Shown piece after piece: positions 29,041-40,320 of a stretch of DNA of 64,000 bases. The stretch covers positions 102,899,908-102,963,907 of the forward strand of contig OX352763.1 in NCBI GenBank assembly GCA_947095585.1. The letters run 5' to 3'. The notes beneath the pieces were generated by a model that ran no database searches, was not told the DNA's origin, and saw only the letters and a list, made by a program, of their open reading frames with translations. Source of the stretch: Nephrocerus scutellatus (lineage: Eukaryota; Arthropoda; Insecta; Diptera; Pipunculidae). The position numbers and the translations under genes were made by a program. Position 1 is the stretch's first letter, and each line of letters starts with the position of its first letter.

Positions 29041-29160
29041 ATCCTAGCCTACTCGACTTTGTGGAAAGCTCGGCAGCATTGCCAGCGCCATTTCTATAAG
29101 TTGTTTAAAACATGTACTGTCAGACAGATTTTGCATGGTACCAAACACATTTTCTTTACA
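29040..29160 (-). repeat. Possible start of the 3' LTR of G1
   Basis: Directly after the G-rich polypurine tract the minus strand reads TGTAAAGAAAATGTGTTTGG, where the 3' LTR should start. It does not obviously match the candidate 5' LTR at 34.95-35.17 kb, so either the LTRs have diverged or the end was replaced. Confidence 0.3.
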
Positions 29161-29299
29161 TCCCCCCCCCCTCAGAAAAGAAACAATTATTTGTAATTGT
29201 TTAATCATTAAACGTTGGGTGTAGTTTTGTAATATGATAGAAAATCGAAATTGAATTGGAAATTCAAAATTTTGAACGGTCCAACTCATGAACTCATCC

Positions 29300-30069
29300 A
29301 TTTTTTTTTTTATTTAATCGATTTCCGTTTTCCACGTAAACAATTCCAATTTCCATTATTTTCTTCGCTTGTCGAATATTTTTTTATTATAGTTGTGAGA
29401 TTTTATTGTATTTTCTAGAGCAATTTTCCTATCCCTTTCTAGATCTTGTTTTGAAATTTTTGATTTTAGTTCAGGTGGTAAAATATTCACATTTTCCCCT
29501 TCTAAAAGGTATTTTGGAGCAAACTTCGTAACAGCGTGTTCTGATTCGTTATATTTTTCTAAACATTTGTGTGCAATTGTACTCCATGCAACTTTCTTAT
29601 CACATTAATTTATTTACACCTTATCTTATTGACTAAAGATTGATTTAGTCTTTCATTAAGTCCATTTGAAAATGGTGTATTTACAGCAGTGAATATCAAT
29701 TTTATATTTTCCTTTATCAGAAATTCTTTAAATTCTTTGGAATTTATTCCAGGATTATTGGTCATATCAATATTGTAATTTTGTGTCACCTTCTTTATAA
29801 GCTTTATTAAATCACTGGATTTTTTTTGATGTATAAATGTATGCATATCTTGTGAAATGATCGACCAGAAGGTGTAAGTATTTTTTTGTGGACCGGGATC
29901 CTCCAAATCCTCCAATAATATCAATTGATATGATTTCAAATGGTCGTGTTGCAGGACCTAAATGTGACATTAAGCCGTATTTTGATTTTTTTCTTGATTC
30001 ATCACAATTTTGTTTAATTATGGTGATGATATTTTTTGTGGTGTAGAATGGCGTTATTTTATTTATCAT
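29300..30069 (-). pseudogene. Integrase of gypsy-type element G1
   Basis: The frames 30069-29812 and 29939-29610 and the shorter one below give the core: EIISIDIIGGFGGSRSTKKY (first catalytic Asp), then NPGINSKEFKEFLIKENIKL with Asn-Asn where the second catalytic Asp is expected, and FSNGLNERLNQSLVNKIRCK (catalytic Glu). A C-terminal region with KFAPKYLLEGENVNILPPEL continues to about 29350. Integrase joins the DNA copy to the host genome. Frameshifts near 29880 and 29600 and the altered second Asp make it inactive. Confidence 0.75.
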
Positions 30070-30162
30070 CTGGGTTCTTCCAATGTGACAATAATTATTG
30101 TGTACATCTTTTATTAATGTCTTCCTCAGTTTTTCTGATAGTATGATTTTTTCTTCCCTTTT

Positions 30163-30720
30163 TTAATTTTGTAGTAAATTCATAAATTTCATTTTCAGAT
30201 ATAAGTTTTTATTTTTATGCTGGTCATATTTTATATCTTGTACGCTTATCAAATTTACCACTTTCAAAAAATCATCAGCATTTTCAATAGGTTCTAAAAC
30301 TGGATGTCTCCTTAAGCAATCTGCTTTCTGGTTTGATTTTCCTGGGCTATATTCATATTCATATTGAGATAAATAGTACATCAAATCTCCTAATTCTTCA
30401 TCAGTTCTAGCTTTGATATTCATGTTTTCTAAAGGTTTATGATCAGAGTATACTATAAATTATTTTCCCATTAGCCAGTGTTACAGCTGGCCAATATTTT
30501 ACAGCTTCCTTAATTGCCAAACATTCTAGGTATATCGTAGTTATTATTCCCGTTTTTATCTTCTTGTTTCAACACAGCTCCTACTCCCTTGATACTAGCA
30601 TCCGTGTAAATGTTTATTGGTAGTTCAGGATCAAATATATTCAGGACCGGTTTTGAACATAGTAAAGCTTTTATTTCATCAAAACTGAAATTCTGCCGTC
30701 CATATGAATTTCACATCTTT
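30163..30720 (-). pseudogene. RNase H and connection region of G1
   Basis: 30423-30163 reads MNIKARTDEELGDLMYYLSQ and YEYEYSPGKSNQKADCLRRH; the KxNxxADxLRRH phrase marks the end of the RNase H region in gypsy-type pol. Upstream, 30430-30720 contains broken RNase H frames (a YSDHKPLEN-like stretch near 30440, and SKGVGAVLKQED-like near 30580). The role is degradation of the RNA strand of the hybrid. Several stops make it inactive. Confidence 0.65.
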
Positions 30721-31395
30721 TCGTAATAAAATTGTGTAATGGGTCCAAGATAATTGCACTATGTGGTATAAATTTATGGTGAAAATTTACTTTTCCTAGG
30801 AATTGGCGTATATTTTTTCTTGTTTCAGGAACAAGTCAGTCAAATAATCTTTCAGGCGTCTGACTGAATTGTTTTCTATTATGTGACCTAAATATTTAGC
30901 GTATGTTTTCGCAAAAGTACATTTTGAAAATTTCAAACGAAAGCCTGCTTTTAGTATTGCTTCGAGTAATTTTGATATGTGTAGTACATGTTCTTTAAAA
31001 GTTTTGGAAAAAATTAAAATATCATCTATGAAATTTACCGCAAAAATAGAGAGCTCGTATTATCTTATTATATTTCCCAATATTCTCTGGAAAATGGCCG
31101 GAGCAGTTTTTAATCCAAATATGGTAGACACGTCCATTGGAAATGGCCTTCTTGTATGATAAAAGCCGTTTTGTATCTATCTTGCATTTTTAAAGGAATT
31201 GACCAAAATGCTGAATTTATGTCGAAAGTAAAAAAATATTCGCAATTGACAGTTTTAAACATTAAATCCTCAATCAACGGAAAGGGTTGTGATTGAGGGA
31301 CAACAATTTTATTTAATTCTCTAAAGTCAATGCATAACCTTGTTTTCTTTTCATCTTCTTTCTTATATTCGAATTCCAAATAAAATACAGCTAAT
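30720..31395 (-). pseudogene. Reverse transcriptase palm and thumb of G1
   Basis: The minus strand has TRLCIDFRELNKIVVPQSQP, FFTFDINSAFWSIPLKMQDR (first catalytic Asp), and, in the next frame from about 31060, AVNFIDDILIFSKTFKEHVL (FIDD catalytic pair) followed by KAGFRLKFSKCTFA. These are RT blocks of a Ty3/gypsy element. A frameshift separates the blocks at about 31110, and the N-terminal part of RT is displaced to above 32125 by an insertion. Confidence 0.75.
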
Positions 31396-32125
31396 ATTGC
31401 TAACAGAAACAAGCATTGTTTAATTGCATTGCTGCCACACAAATTGTGGCTTTTGGCTTAGCTACTTCCATTCTCATTGTGACGAAATGTAAAGCCGACT
31501 GGAGTTTTTGCCGGTAAATGGTAAACACGTCACAGCTCACAGTACAGTATCCGCAGTTGAAGCTTCTCTGTACGTAGGTATACATTTTGGTTGCTCAACT
31601 TAAAATCATATTAGGTAATAATGGGAGTGGGAGTGGGATAGATACATACTCGGTTAAACATTGAAATACCTCCTACATCAAAAACATAGTTTGACGATTA
31701 TAACCAAAAAATAAAAGTATTTTTATTATTATTATTTATTACCCAGTTAATGAAGTTTTTCTTTATAGAATTTACGGAATATAAAAGAAATGGCCGCACT
31801 AAAGTAGATTTCCTTTGCGAAAGAGGAAATATAAAAGTTATTTTATTTACAAAAGTTAACTGGATAACAAAAATAGTTATATTATGTAGTAACAATAAAG
31901 AAAATATAAATATCTATTTTACTTTTTATGAAGTTGGAGGAGTTATATCGAAACAAATCCACATACTCGAGAAATATGTAATTATTCTTACCATCGAATT
32001 GTCAGAAGCGGTGTATGATGCGACGTTTCTATCTTATTCCGCTTATGTTGTTAAAGCCGTTTTCAGACGACGACGACGGCGCTAGGTGAGAATTAATAAT
32101 TAAAATTAAAATTTTGCACGCACTC
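31396..32125. mobile_element. Unidentified segment interrupting G1 reverse transcriptase
   Basis: The RT coding frame stops being recognisable at about 31395 and resumes, N-terminal side, at about 32125. The segment of roughly 730 bases holds a 111 codon plus-strand ORF (31750-32085) with no recognised domain, ending in a run of seven Arg encoded by a GACGACGACGGCG-like tract, and a GGGAGTGGGAGTGGG repeat at 31623. I found no convincing terminal repeats. Confidence 0.4.
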
Positions 32126-32345
32126 TTCTGGTGTGTTTTATTTGCCCTGGAATAAGGAATTACAGTATTTATCTACTATCAAATCAATATAAGCTTCATA
32201 ATCTCTTACAGTACCGATATCATATTTATCCTTTGCGAAGACTTGTTTGTATTTTTCTATCAACTTATCAATTTCTGATTGTTGATACGTGTTAAGATGG
32301 CTTACAAACATTTCGAATCCATCTGAATTAATATGTTCATTGAAA
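32126..32345 (-). pseudogene. N-terminal part of G1 reverse transcriptase
   Basis: The frame reads NFNEHINSDGFEMFVSHLNT and EIDKLIEKYKQVFAKDKYDI. The KVFAKDKYDIG-type phrase opens the RT domain in gypsy-type pol. The frame runs into the inserted segment at about 32125. Confidence 0.6.
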
Positions 32346-32419
32346 TTGTTGGGTTGCGCTAAGAAAAAAAAACAACAGATGTAATGCGATTAGTACTACA
32401 AATTATAGAGCAATATTTA

Positions 32420-33292
32420 TTAAAAGAAGTTTTTGATACCAACGCCAAAAAGGAAGTGACAGAAAAAATGTACTGCCATCTTCTTGTGGGCCGTATTTAA
32501 ATATATGTGGATTGTGGTTTGTGTATGGTGTGCCAATGTTAAGGTGGCTTTACATTTGTTCACCCAGCAGAAATTAATTTCACATTTTTTTATGTGTTGA
32601 TAATCTTGTTTTAATATATCATTTTGTAAACTGAAGTTTTCTTCTTTTTTGTCACCTAGTACATCAGGAATTTTGACATTTGTTAAATTATTTTCTTTCG
32701 ATTTGTTTTGTTGTATGATTTTTAATTCTTCGTTTTGTATCAATTTGAAGTATTTTATACAATCCAAACCAATTAGAAAATCGTAATTAAAATTTTGATC
32801 ATCTATTACAAAAATATTCATAACTCGTTCCATATCATATATTTTAATTTTTAGTTTCACCATACCTTTTGTTTTCTTCTCACCATTAATAGTTTTCAAA
32901 TTTACTATTTGCATGTCATTTGTTTTTTCTTTTGGCTGTATTTTTAATAATTTTGCATTAATTAATGACACATTCGAACCTGAATCATAAATTCCAAAAA
33001 CATTCAGAGCATCGTTTAATAGTAAATTTAATTTTATTAATGGTGGTACATCTAGTTTTTTGGATTCGCTTCGTTCTTTAAACCAACAATTTTCCTTAGG
33101 GTGGAAACGTTTCCCTTTTTTCTCTTTTCTACAAATTTGACATGATTTTCTTTCTTCTACCTTTTTTGATATCGAGTCAGAGTTTGTAATATTTTTTTTA
33201 CTTTCTTGTTTATTTTTCCCAACAAGATGTTCAAATTTTCCAATTTCATTGTAAAGATCTTCCGTTCCTTGTAAAGTTTCTCTGTCTGTCAC
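32420..33292 (-). pseudogene. Gag zinc-binding region and aspartic protease of G1
   Basis: A 290 codon open frame. Near residue 53 is CQICRKEKKGKRFHPKENCW, a C-x2-C-x9-H-x4-C zinc-binding region at the Gag/protease boundary. Near residue 93, VFGIYDSGSNVSLINAKLLK contains the protease active-site DSG, and DFLIGLDCIKYFKLIQ near 169 is the partner GLD-like strand. The protease would cut Gag-Pol. The C-terminal 60 residues look unrelated. The ATG is internal to the original Gag-Pol frame, so the start given is not the true one. Confidence 0.75.
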
Positions 33293-33503
33293 ATAATTGG
33301 GTAAACCAAATGCTATTAGGTCTATAAGAGTTCCAGTATCAACTGGATTTCCTTACTTCTAGTAAAAGTTTTTCTTTTTTTAAAGCATATTCGAGTAACA
33401 AACCTCCTTGATATTTAAATGGCAGAGCATACCTAATGGGTGACCATCCTTTGTTAGCAAGTGTCTCACAAAAATTGTTCTCCCATTTGTTCCATTCTGA
33501 TTC
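33293..33503 (-). pseudogene. G1 gag, C-terminal half
   Basis: Downstream of the jockey insertion the frame reads EWNKWENNFCETLANKGWSP, IRYALPFKYQGGLLLEYALK and a short Leu- and Lys-rich helix, with a stop and frameshift near 33350. It is the capsid C-terminal part of Gag and connects to the 34295-34885 part across the inserted segment. Confidence 0.65.
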
Positions 33504-34294
33504 CACTGTAAGTTTAGATTAAGATATTTTTTTATTAAACATTTCAGTAATATACAATTTTGACTTAAAACTAAACTTATAACTATTATTAATAAGTGTC
33601 GGCTCAACAATAGGGGCCCGACGTATTTACATTGTCTTTTTAAATTCTCTATATTAACTTCGCGTGCACGTGGCTGGCTGGTTGGCTGGCTGGCTGGCTG
33701 GCTGGTCAGATTTTCTGATAAATTTTTAGCCCATTTCCCATGGTCCGATTTTATTGAAATTTTGCACACATGTATATTTCCGGTGACAATACTCGCCCCT
33801 CGGACCTCGGGTTCGGGGGGCTCTCATACAAATATTTTACAAAATTTACCCGATTTTCTTTAAATTTTGTACACATGTGTGTCTTCGATGGAAAACACTT
33901 TTTGTAAAAATTTGGAGCGATCGGCCCCTTGCGGACCCCAATATACAATTTTTAAATATAGCTATATCGCATCAGATCACGGCAAAGTCTGAGCTCTGTG
34001 CTTTGTGAGCACCCGCTGCGTCATTTCGTGGATGATTTTGCCACAAGCCGAGCACGCAGTGTGTGTGTGTGTGTGTGTGTATCTCCGATTAGAGAATTTA
34101 CAAGAAAAATTTTAATTTTTATGGGTTGTTTTTTTTTGTATTGCTTATTACTAAACAATAATTTTGACTACTTAATCTACTACATGTTTATATTTACAGC
34201 AATTTAATTTTAAACAATTAATTTTAAAATAAAATAAAAATGAAAAAAATATAAGATAAATATAAATAAAATATTAAAAAAATTAACTGTAAGT
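33504..34294 (-). mobile_element. 5'-truncated jockey 3' UTR copy inserted in G1 gag, with 9 bp target duplication
   Basis: ACTGTAAGT occurs at 33504-33512 and 34286-34294, immediately flanking a segment whose ends match the 3' UTR of the jockey LINE at 1.35-1.6 kb (CTAAACTTATAACT and GTCGGCTCAACAATAGGGGC, then TTTTGACTACTTAATCTACT). It is a dead-on-arrival 3' fragment. Inside it, 33641-34130 is extra sequence not present in the 1.4 kb copy. Confidence 0.85.
33641..34130. repeat. Inner insertion within the jockey 3' UTR copy
   Basis: Absent from the 1.35-1.6 kb copy. The ends carry short inverted matches (AAATTCTCTATATTAAC at 33643 against GATTAGAGAATTTAC at 34087). Contents: a GGCT tetranucleotide tract at 33671-33705, two diverged units with AAATTTTGCACACATGT and AAATTTTGTACACATGT, GC-rich runs, and a (GT)n tract at 34060-34080. 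No coding function is seen. Confidence 0.5.
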
Positions 34295-34885
34295 GTAATT
34301 ATCATATATATAATCTACACTGGAGTGTTCCATAAAATGTTTTAAAATTTCAATTTTCCTCCTATCTTCTTTTATTTGAAAACGTTCACATTCTTTATTA
34401 AAGTTTGTGATCCACTGGTATGCGTTCGAGTTTCTGCCAGTGAATTTTTCAATCACAAAATCCTTTGCAATTTTCCCTAAATTTTGAATTTAAGATTTTT
34501 TTTCTATATTTTCAAATAACTTCCCTAACAATTGTTCTAACGTTTTGTTTGAGTCACTAGATTCAACAATACTTGATTCTTCTGATATTTCTTCCAAATA
34601 AAAATCATTAAACTGTAAGTTGTGTTCCTCATCCAAGTATGTTTTTGAAATGTCATTTGTCAAGGTTGTCCATATTTTTCTTACTTGATGTCTTTTATTT
34701 AATGATTTTTTTATCTTCTCATAGTTGGAAGTACTAGTGACTAATTTGTGTAGATTTGCAGGTTGGTACTCTGCTGGAATTCCAAAAACCTTTCCATCAG
34801 GTGTAGCTAATGAGGTTATACATATGATGTTTGATTTTCCATCTGTTGATGATTTCACAGCAAAATCAAATCTCAACTTTTCCAT
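34295..34885 (-). pseudogene. G1 gag, N-terminal half
   Basis: ATG 34885 opens MEKLRFDFAVKSSTDGKSNI, then KSLNKRHQVRKIWTTLTNDI and an acidic stretch (DFYLEEISEESSIVESSDSN) to a TAA at 34490. The frame can be followed past the stop into FTGRNSNAYQWITNFNKECE and RRKIEILKHFMEHSSVDY, after which a one-base frameshift precedes the inserted jockey fragment. This is the capsid region of a gypsy-type Gag of the kind found in insects. It is inactive. Confidence 0.65.
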
Positions 34886-34949
34886 TTTTTTTTGGAAATA
34901 ATTACAGAAAATGTTGTTTTAGTATGTTGTTGTATAAAGCTCGACAGTC

Positions 34950-35180
34950 GCCCCCACGCGGGCACTTTTGCCTGATTTGCCTCAAATAAATGCTTGGGCA
35001 TAAGACATCTGTATATTATATTATCTTTGCTATAATCCTATTATATAGCGTCCAATAATATATCGTTCTTAATGAAAATTAGCAACCGAATGACAACATG
35101 CCGCTTAAACCGGCGATTTGGACAAAATAGTTATGTTATTACATACATACAGTGTAAGGTAACCAACATTTGTTTTAGGA
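34950..35180 (-). repeat. Candidate 5' LTR and PBS region of G1
   Basis: Upstream of gag the minus strand has GCGTGGGGGCGACTGTCGAG at about 34938-34957, a possible PBS/LTR border, preceded by an AT-rich segment that starts TGTTGGTTACCTTACACTG (35173-35155). The edges are not proven because no matching second LTR is seen. Confidence 0.3.
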
Positions 35181-37280
35181 AATATTTTCGTTTGCTTGGA
35201 AAAAAAATGTCTGTTACATAAAGTTGTTGTGTTATAAATTCAATAAATTCACTTTTCAATTAACAAATGAATATCTGTATATCGGGAAGCTTATTTTAAA
35301 TCTAGCAGGTTTCCTGCAACAAGCTGTAAAATCTGTTAAAGTAAAGGTGAAAATAACATTTGGCTAACGCCTAGTAAAAAGAGAAATATTTAATATGAAG
35401 ACGGTTAAAATAAGATAATAAAATGTTGGTTTAAAAATATTTGTTGTACAAACCCAAATGGTTTTTTAACATCAGAAAAAGTTCACTAAAAGCCACATTT
35501 CTAACTAAAATTGCAACAAAGCTGAACAAAGAAAAGTTTGAAACGAATGCAGTTTAGATGTCGATCCATTGTTTCAACAATTTTTTTTATAAATTTTAAA
35601 TGTTTTTATTTTCCTCAAAAACCCCATACATCATAATATTAAAAGTTACATGAGAGGGTGTATGTCTTAATAAAGTAAAAAAATTATTATCATCAAATCA
35701 ACTTTATTCATTTGTAGTATTTTTGTAGAATTGTGTGATCAATTGAAGAAAGGACAATTCCGCAAAAAACTATGACCCCTTTTTTTATTTGTTCATGTAT
35801 ATAGTGTTTGACTAAATTGTATGGATATTTTTCAATTTTATTTAATGGATATTTTATTACAAAATGTTTAAATCTCTAGGTATTTATTTACATAGCTATA
35901 TAACTTCTTAAACACACATTTTTCAATCGACAACAATTTGTATTCTCATTTATTTTAGATTAAATTTTAAATGAATGTTAATTTTTTTAAAATAATTTTA
36001 TTATACATTAAAAAAAGAAATAAACAAAAAATTATAAGAAACAAATGCATAAACAAAGTCACCCAGCTATCTGCAGGTACTCGAGAAAAGCCATTGCAAT
36101 TTTTAAGTTTGTATGTCATATTTATTTAATATTGTACGATTAAAAAAAAACATAAATATATATAAAAACTATAAAAATGTATTTATAAAAAAAATTAAAC
36201 AAAAAAATATATAAAACTAAAAATAATTAGCAATAATATGAGTACATAAAAAAAATTATATGTTTATGTAAAAACAAAAAAAAAATTCAAAGAAGAACAA
36301 AAACAAAAACAAGAGTATAACAAAAAAATTAATACAAAAATGAAAAAAAAATTCCAATAAAAATAACAAAACAAAAAAAAAAGTTAAAAACCGAGCTGGG
36401 CGATATTTGAATAAATACAAATTGAAAGGTTTTTATTTTATTTTCGAAAAATTAGAAATTACTGGTAATTAAATATTGAAAAGTTCATTATTAAAACAAG
36501 CGAACTTATATCATGGAACTTACCGCCCTCTTGAATTTTTCAAGTAAGTAATTTTTTATCAAACATTTTCAATCTCCTCGGAAAATATATTCCTTTCTCC
36601 TGTCAAATGTCAAAAAATGAAAACTTTCAATTAAGTTCATGTAAAAAACTGATCAACTTGAAAGACCCTTTATTAACTAGAAATAATCGAAATCTGATTA
36701 AAAAAAAATAACTTAAAAAACTACATAAAAAATAAATAAAGGTCATTCTCTACACTCAAGTTAAATGTTTATATTGAACTTGTGTATAATTTAGTTTTCT
36801 TTAATATTTAGTTTAAGAATATAAATAAAAATTTTATATAAAAATGTTACCAAAAGTTTTATAAGAATAAGGAAAAGGAATGTTATTTGTTTTTGTATGT
36901 GCACAATATTTGCAATAATATTTTTCTACTTTGAAATTTGTATTTAAAAAAAAACACAAAAGAATTACTACAAATGAAAGAAACAACGAAAACTGTAAAT
37001 ACACCTTGTACAGTAAATAATAAGTAAAATGTAAAGCTAAGAAAAATTTAATTCTAAGTTATGTTTGATTTAATTATTTGATAAAAATGAAAAATATAAG
37101 AAAAAAATAAATAAATAACAGGAAAATTGTTTCAATTCTAAAAACATCCTGTTTTTGTGCACTAGTCGGAGGCCTATTCAATGTTTTGATCCAACCTACA
37201 GTATAGCGACCAATGGGATAGCACCTAGACCAAGCCAACCCGCTACCCCTTCACGACCACAAGACTTTCAAAACCATCTT
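35181..37280. other. AT-rich region with no gene seen (2.1 kb)
   Basis: Dominated by A and T runs, especially 36120-36400 (AAAAACAAAAAAAAAATTC-like) and 36700-37130. I checked both strands for conserved frames, TIRs and tandem units and saw none. 37165-37280 is less biased but unrecognised. Confidence 0.55.
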
Positions 37281-38263
37281 GTTTTTTTTATAATTCGCGC
37301 ACGCTTAAAGGGGTTTGCACCCTTATAATGCCAGGCTATATGTTTGGCACAGCGTGGGCGTTCAGGAAAAGGATGATAAAAGAAGAGAGTTTTATGAGCA
37401 TTTATTTTGAATGCCTGTGGATCATAGTGATGTGGAAAGACAGAACTTGGCAGATTATTCCAAATACGTGTTGTATGCTGAAGAACGAATCTCAGAACTT
37501 AACTGTACGTCCGAAGATGGGCTTGAGGGTAAACTGATATACATTTATAGCGCAACGAGTACTGCGTTTGAATTCAAGGAGAGGTGGCATGCAACTGACT
37601 ATTTCTCCCAAGCGATAACCACCAGGGAAGAAACGATAAAACAGTGTCTAGCAGGAAACGTTCTTGCGGTGTTCAAGCGAATCTATTGATTTCGCAATGT
37701 TTTCGTCACCGATAAGTTATATCGCAAGGTTTTGTATTCTATCTGGCTGATGCAAGATCGTGTTAGGCGCACCAGACCAGATATGACAATCGTACTCAAA
37801 TTTAGGCGAATTAAAGCCTTGTAGATAGTAGTCAGAGGGAGTTCCACCGGGTTAGAAAACCTTAACATTTTGCAGTATTTTTGGCAACGGTAACTATACA
37901 TATTCATTCCAACGAAGCTTATCGTTAACGCTCATACCAAGAATTGCGAGATTTTCATTTTCCTCGATGCAAGTGGTTTCATGGACAATGGGATGGAATT
38001 TAGGATTCGGTTAGACGACAAGAGAAAGCATTGGGTTTTGGAAGCGTTAAATTCTACTCGATTGTTTTCGCCCCATTTTATTATGCTGTCTAGGTCAGAA
38101 TTGAACGTCATTAACATACGTAGTTGTTTGAGTTCCACATGAGATGTGGAAGGGTGTTTCTAAAACTTATATGAGAAGCTGAGTCAGCAAAAGATTGAAG
38201 AGAAGAGAAGTCACAGATAAGAAATCATTAAAAAAAACAGTGCCGTAAAGCTTTACGCTCGGT

Positions 38264-39191
38264 GTAAGTGAAACTTCTTTGATTTTGTTTGGCAAAGAGA
38301 ACCTCAAGAATCCCATAAAAGACTTTAAAAGACCAACCAAAAGACTATTAAAAAAAACTTCCCAAAAAACCTCAAAAAGACATCTAAAAACACCCAGAAG
38401 ACCCCTAAAAGACCATTAAAGACCCAAAAAGACATCTAAACCACACTCAAAAGATTCCCAAAAGGCCCCCAAAATACATTTAAGAGACTCCCCAAAAGAC
38501 CCTCTAAAAGTCATTCAACAGACCTTCAAAAGACCCCCAAAAGACACCCAAATGGCCTTACAGGATTACGTACAAATCAGTTTAGAAGGGCTTAGTTACC
38601 GAAATTCCAGTCCCTAATGACCGTACCCCAGAATTTTCATAGGAACAAGTCTTATAGTCGCATCTTAGTCCTACAAACCGAATTCCTATAAATCGCTTGA
38701 GAAATAGCTTAGATCCCAAACTTCCAGAGATTGCTTAGTTTTCGAAATTCCATTCCGTAATGACCATATCCCAGAATTTCCATAAAAAGTCGCATCTTAG
38801 TCCTACATGCCAAATTTCATGAGAAGCGCTTGAGAAATAGCTTTGTTCCCGAAATTCCAGACAGTAATGATCAAATTCCAGACTTTCCATAGAAACAAGT
38901 CTCATAGTCGCATCTTTGTCCTACATACCCAATTTCATAGACATCGCTTAAGAAATGGCTTAGATCCCAAAATTCCCGTCCCTAATTACCTTATCACAGA
39001 ATTTCCATAGGAACAATTCTCATAGTCGCATCTTTGTCCTACATACCGAATTTCATGTAAATCGCTTGAGAAATGACAGTAACAAGATGTGTTCAAAAAT
39101 AACACAGAATCATAACGCAAAATTGTAACACAAAATTATTTTTGATACCGTATTAAATTTTCTCCTCATCGCCGATAAAGTAGTTTCACTT
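38264..39191. mobile_element. TIR element with internal satellite-like repeats, inserted in CR1-like copy 2
   Basis: The left end is GTAAGTGAAACTTCTTTG (38265) and the right end, read inward on the minus strand, is GTAAGTGAAACTACTTTA. The interior has two tandem domains: a run of about 12 base AAAAGACCCCCA-like units (38300-38560) and four units of about 115-140 bases (38599-39075). No transposase is present. The class is unknown (hAT-like or other). Confidence 0.6.
38599..39075. repeat. Tandem repeat, units of about 115-140 bp
   Basis: Each unit runs GAAATTCCAGTCCCTAATGA, CCCAGAATTTTCATAGGAAC, AGTCGCATCTTAGTCCTACA, then TAAATCGCTTGAGAAATAGC. Starts are near 38619, 38738, 38856 and 38970. 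A single related unit lies at 59215-59330, outside any array. Confidence 0.7.
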
Positions 39192-39480
39192 ACAAAAAGT
39201 TGAGAAAGAGTGTCGGGGACAAAACAGAGTACTGCGGAAAACCAGCATTTAACTGATGTACTCTGAGAACTTAGACTTGAAACTGTCCAAAACAACTTGA
39301 ATTGAGTGGTCCACAAGATAGCTTCTAATCCAATGAAGCAGTTTTTCATCTACACCATAAGCACGCATTTTGGACAAAAAAAAGCTTGATGCCAAACTCT
39401 GTCCAATGCCTTAGAAATATCGAGTGAAACAGCTTTGCTTTCACCAAATTGATGAAAAGACCGGTTCCACTGTTCAAACC

Positions 39481-40317
39481 TCTTTACAGCTCGAGTCATA
39501 CCATCCATCTTCATTTTGTTTAACCGACTTATTCCTGGAAGGAAAAAAGGATGGTGTTTGTGATTGCATCAGCGGTGGTATCAACGTTGCTGGCGGCGAT
39601 CACATCTCGTTCAATATTTTGACGTTTTTTCAGAAAAATGTATATTTGGTTGTTTGAAACAGCAGGTGGGGTGGTTGTAATTTGAACAATAGTTAACTGA
39701 AAATGGCCGTGTTATTTTGTGGGGAGTGGTATAAACTGACAGATATGTAGTGCACAATCCCGGAGAAAAATTTGATGTATGTACTGACTTCTGTTGATTA
39801 AAATATATAGTAGTAAGAAACGACTATAAGAATAAGAAAAATGAAGCGACGTGGCAATATTAATTTAAAATGGAATGAGACAAATGCGGTAATCGGTAAA
39901 TTTGTAATTGTAAATAATTGATTTATCGATTCTCATAACATAAAAACCGATATAAGCTGTGTTGCTTTGGTGGGAATTAATTAGATTTTTGGAACGGACT
40001 TGTATTTGGAACTTAAGCACTGAAAGACTTTACAGAAGTCCAATTGCACAAAATATTTTTTCCATCGGTGGTGGAATAACACATTTTTTCTCAAATTATT
40101 TTTTCGTTTAAATCAAATAGACCATATTTCATCAATTAAAGAATTTATATATGTGTCAATAGTTAACCGTTAATTCAATTGTAAAATTTTAATTTTTACT
40201 TATTTATTCTTTTCCTTATCATATTAAAATTAATTTATTTTATCTGACAATACTGTACTGCATATCGTAATAACGAAAACCGAGTAACGTAGTTCCGTCT
40301 CCATTTTAAGTCAGTCC
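39481..40317. other. Intergenic, no gene seen
   Basis: Mixed AT-rich sequence. The short plus-strand frame at 39424-39657 overlaps the antisense of the CR1-like RT and is not supported. Confidence 0.5.
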
Positions 40318-40320
40318 TTA

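Larger units (their letters stand above)
29040..34960 (-). mobile_element. Gypsy-type LTR retrotransposon G1, internal region
   Basis: Minus-strand order is gag (34885-33293), protease (33292-32420), reverse transcriptase (about 32345-30720), RNase H (about 30720-30163), integrase (30069-29300), and a polypurine tract with nine G residues read on the minus strand at 29169-29161. This is the Ty3/gypsy order. Two insertions split it: a jockey 3' UTR copy in gag and an unidentified segment in RT. The LTRs are not clearly matched. Confidence 0.8.
37283..39480 (-). mobile_element. CR1-like LINE, copy 2 (decayed, interrupted)
   Basis: A T run at 37280-37289 is followed by CGCTTAAAGGGGTTTGCACCC, as at the 3' end of copy 1 (1897). 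37690-38160 carries RT tail and thumb pieces in minus-strand frames (ELKQLRMLMTFNSDLDSIIK; VEFNASKTQCFLLSSNRILN), and 39190-39480 continues the RT upstream (GVGDKTEY-like block near 39220). The middle is occupied by a TIR element (38264-39191). Many stops make it inactive and older than copy 1. Confidence 0.7.

Noticed and set aside
29160..29169. Assembly gap or artefact at the C run
   Set aside because: It is explained as the polypurine tract of G1, in the expected place after integrase.
31750..32085. FLYWCH-like zinc-finger protein
   Set aside because: The spacing of aromatic and Cys/His residues does not fit. Kept only as an unrecognised ORF.
33671..33948. Coding frames on the minus strand (RKGPIAPNFYKKCFPSKTHM-like)
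   Set aside because: They run over GGCT repeats and diverged noncoding units, and the sequence is absent from the other jockey 3' UTR copy.
37328..37689. Plus-strand ORFs at the 3' end of CR1-like copy 2
   Set aside because: They are antisense shadows of the LINE tail.
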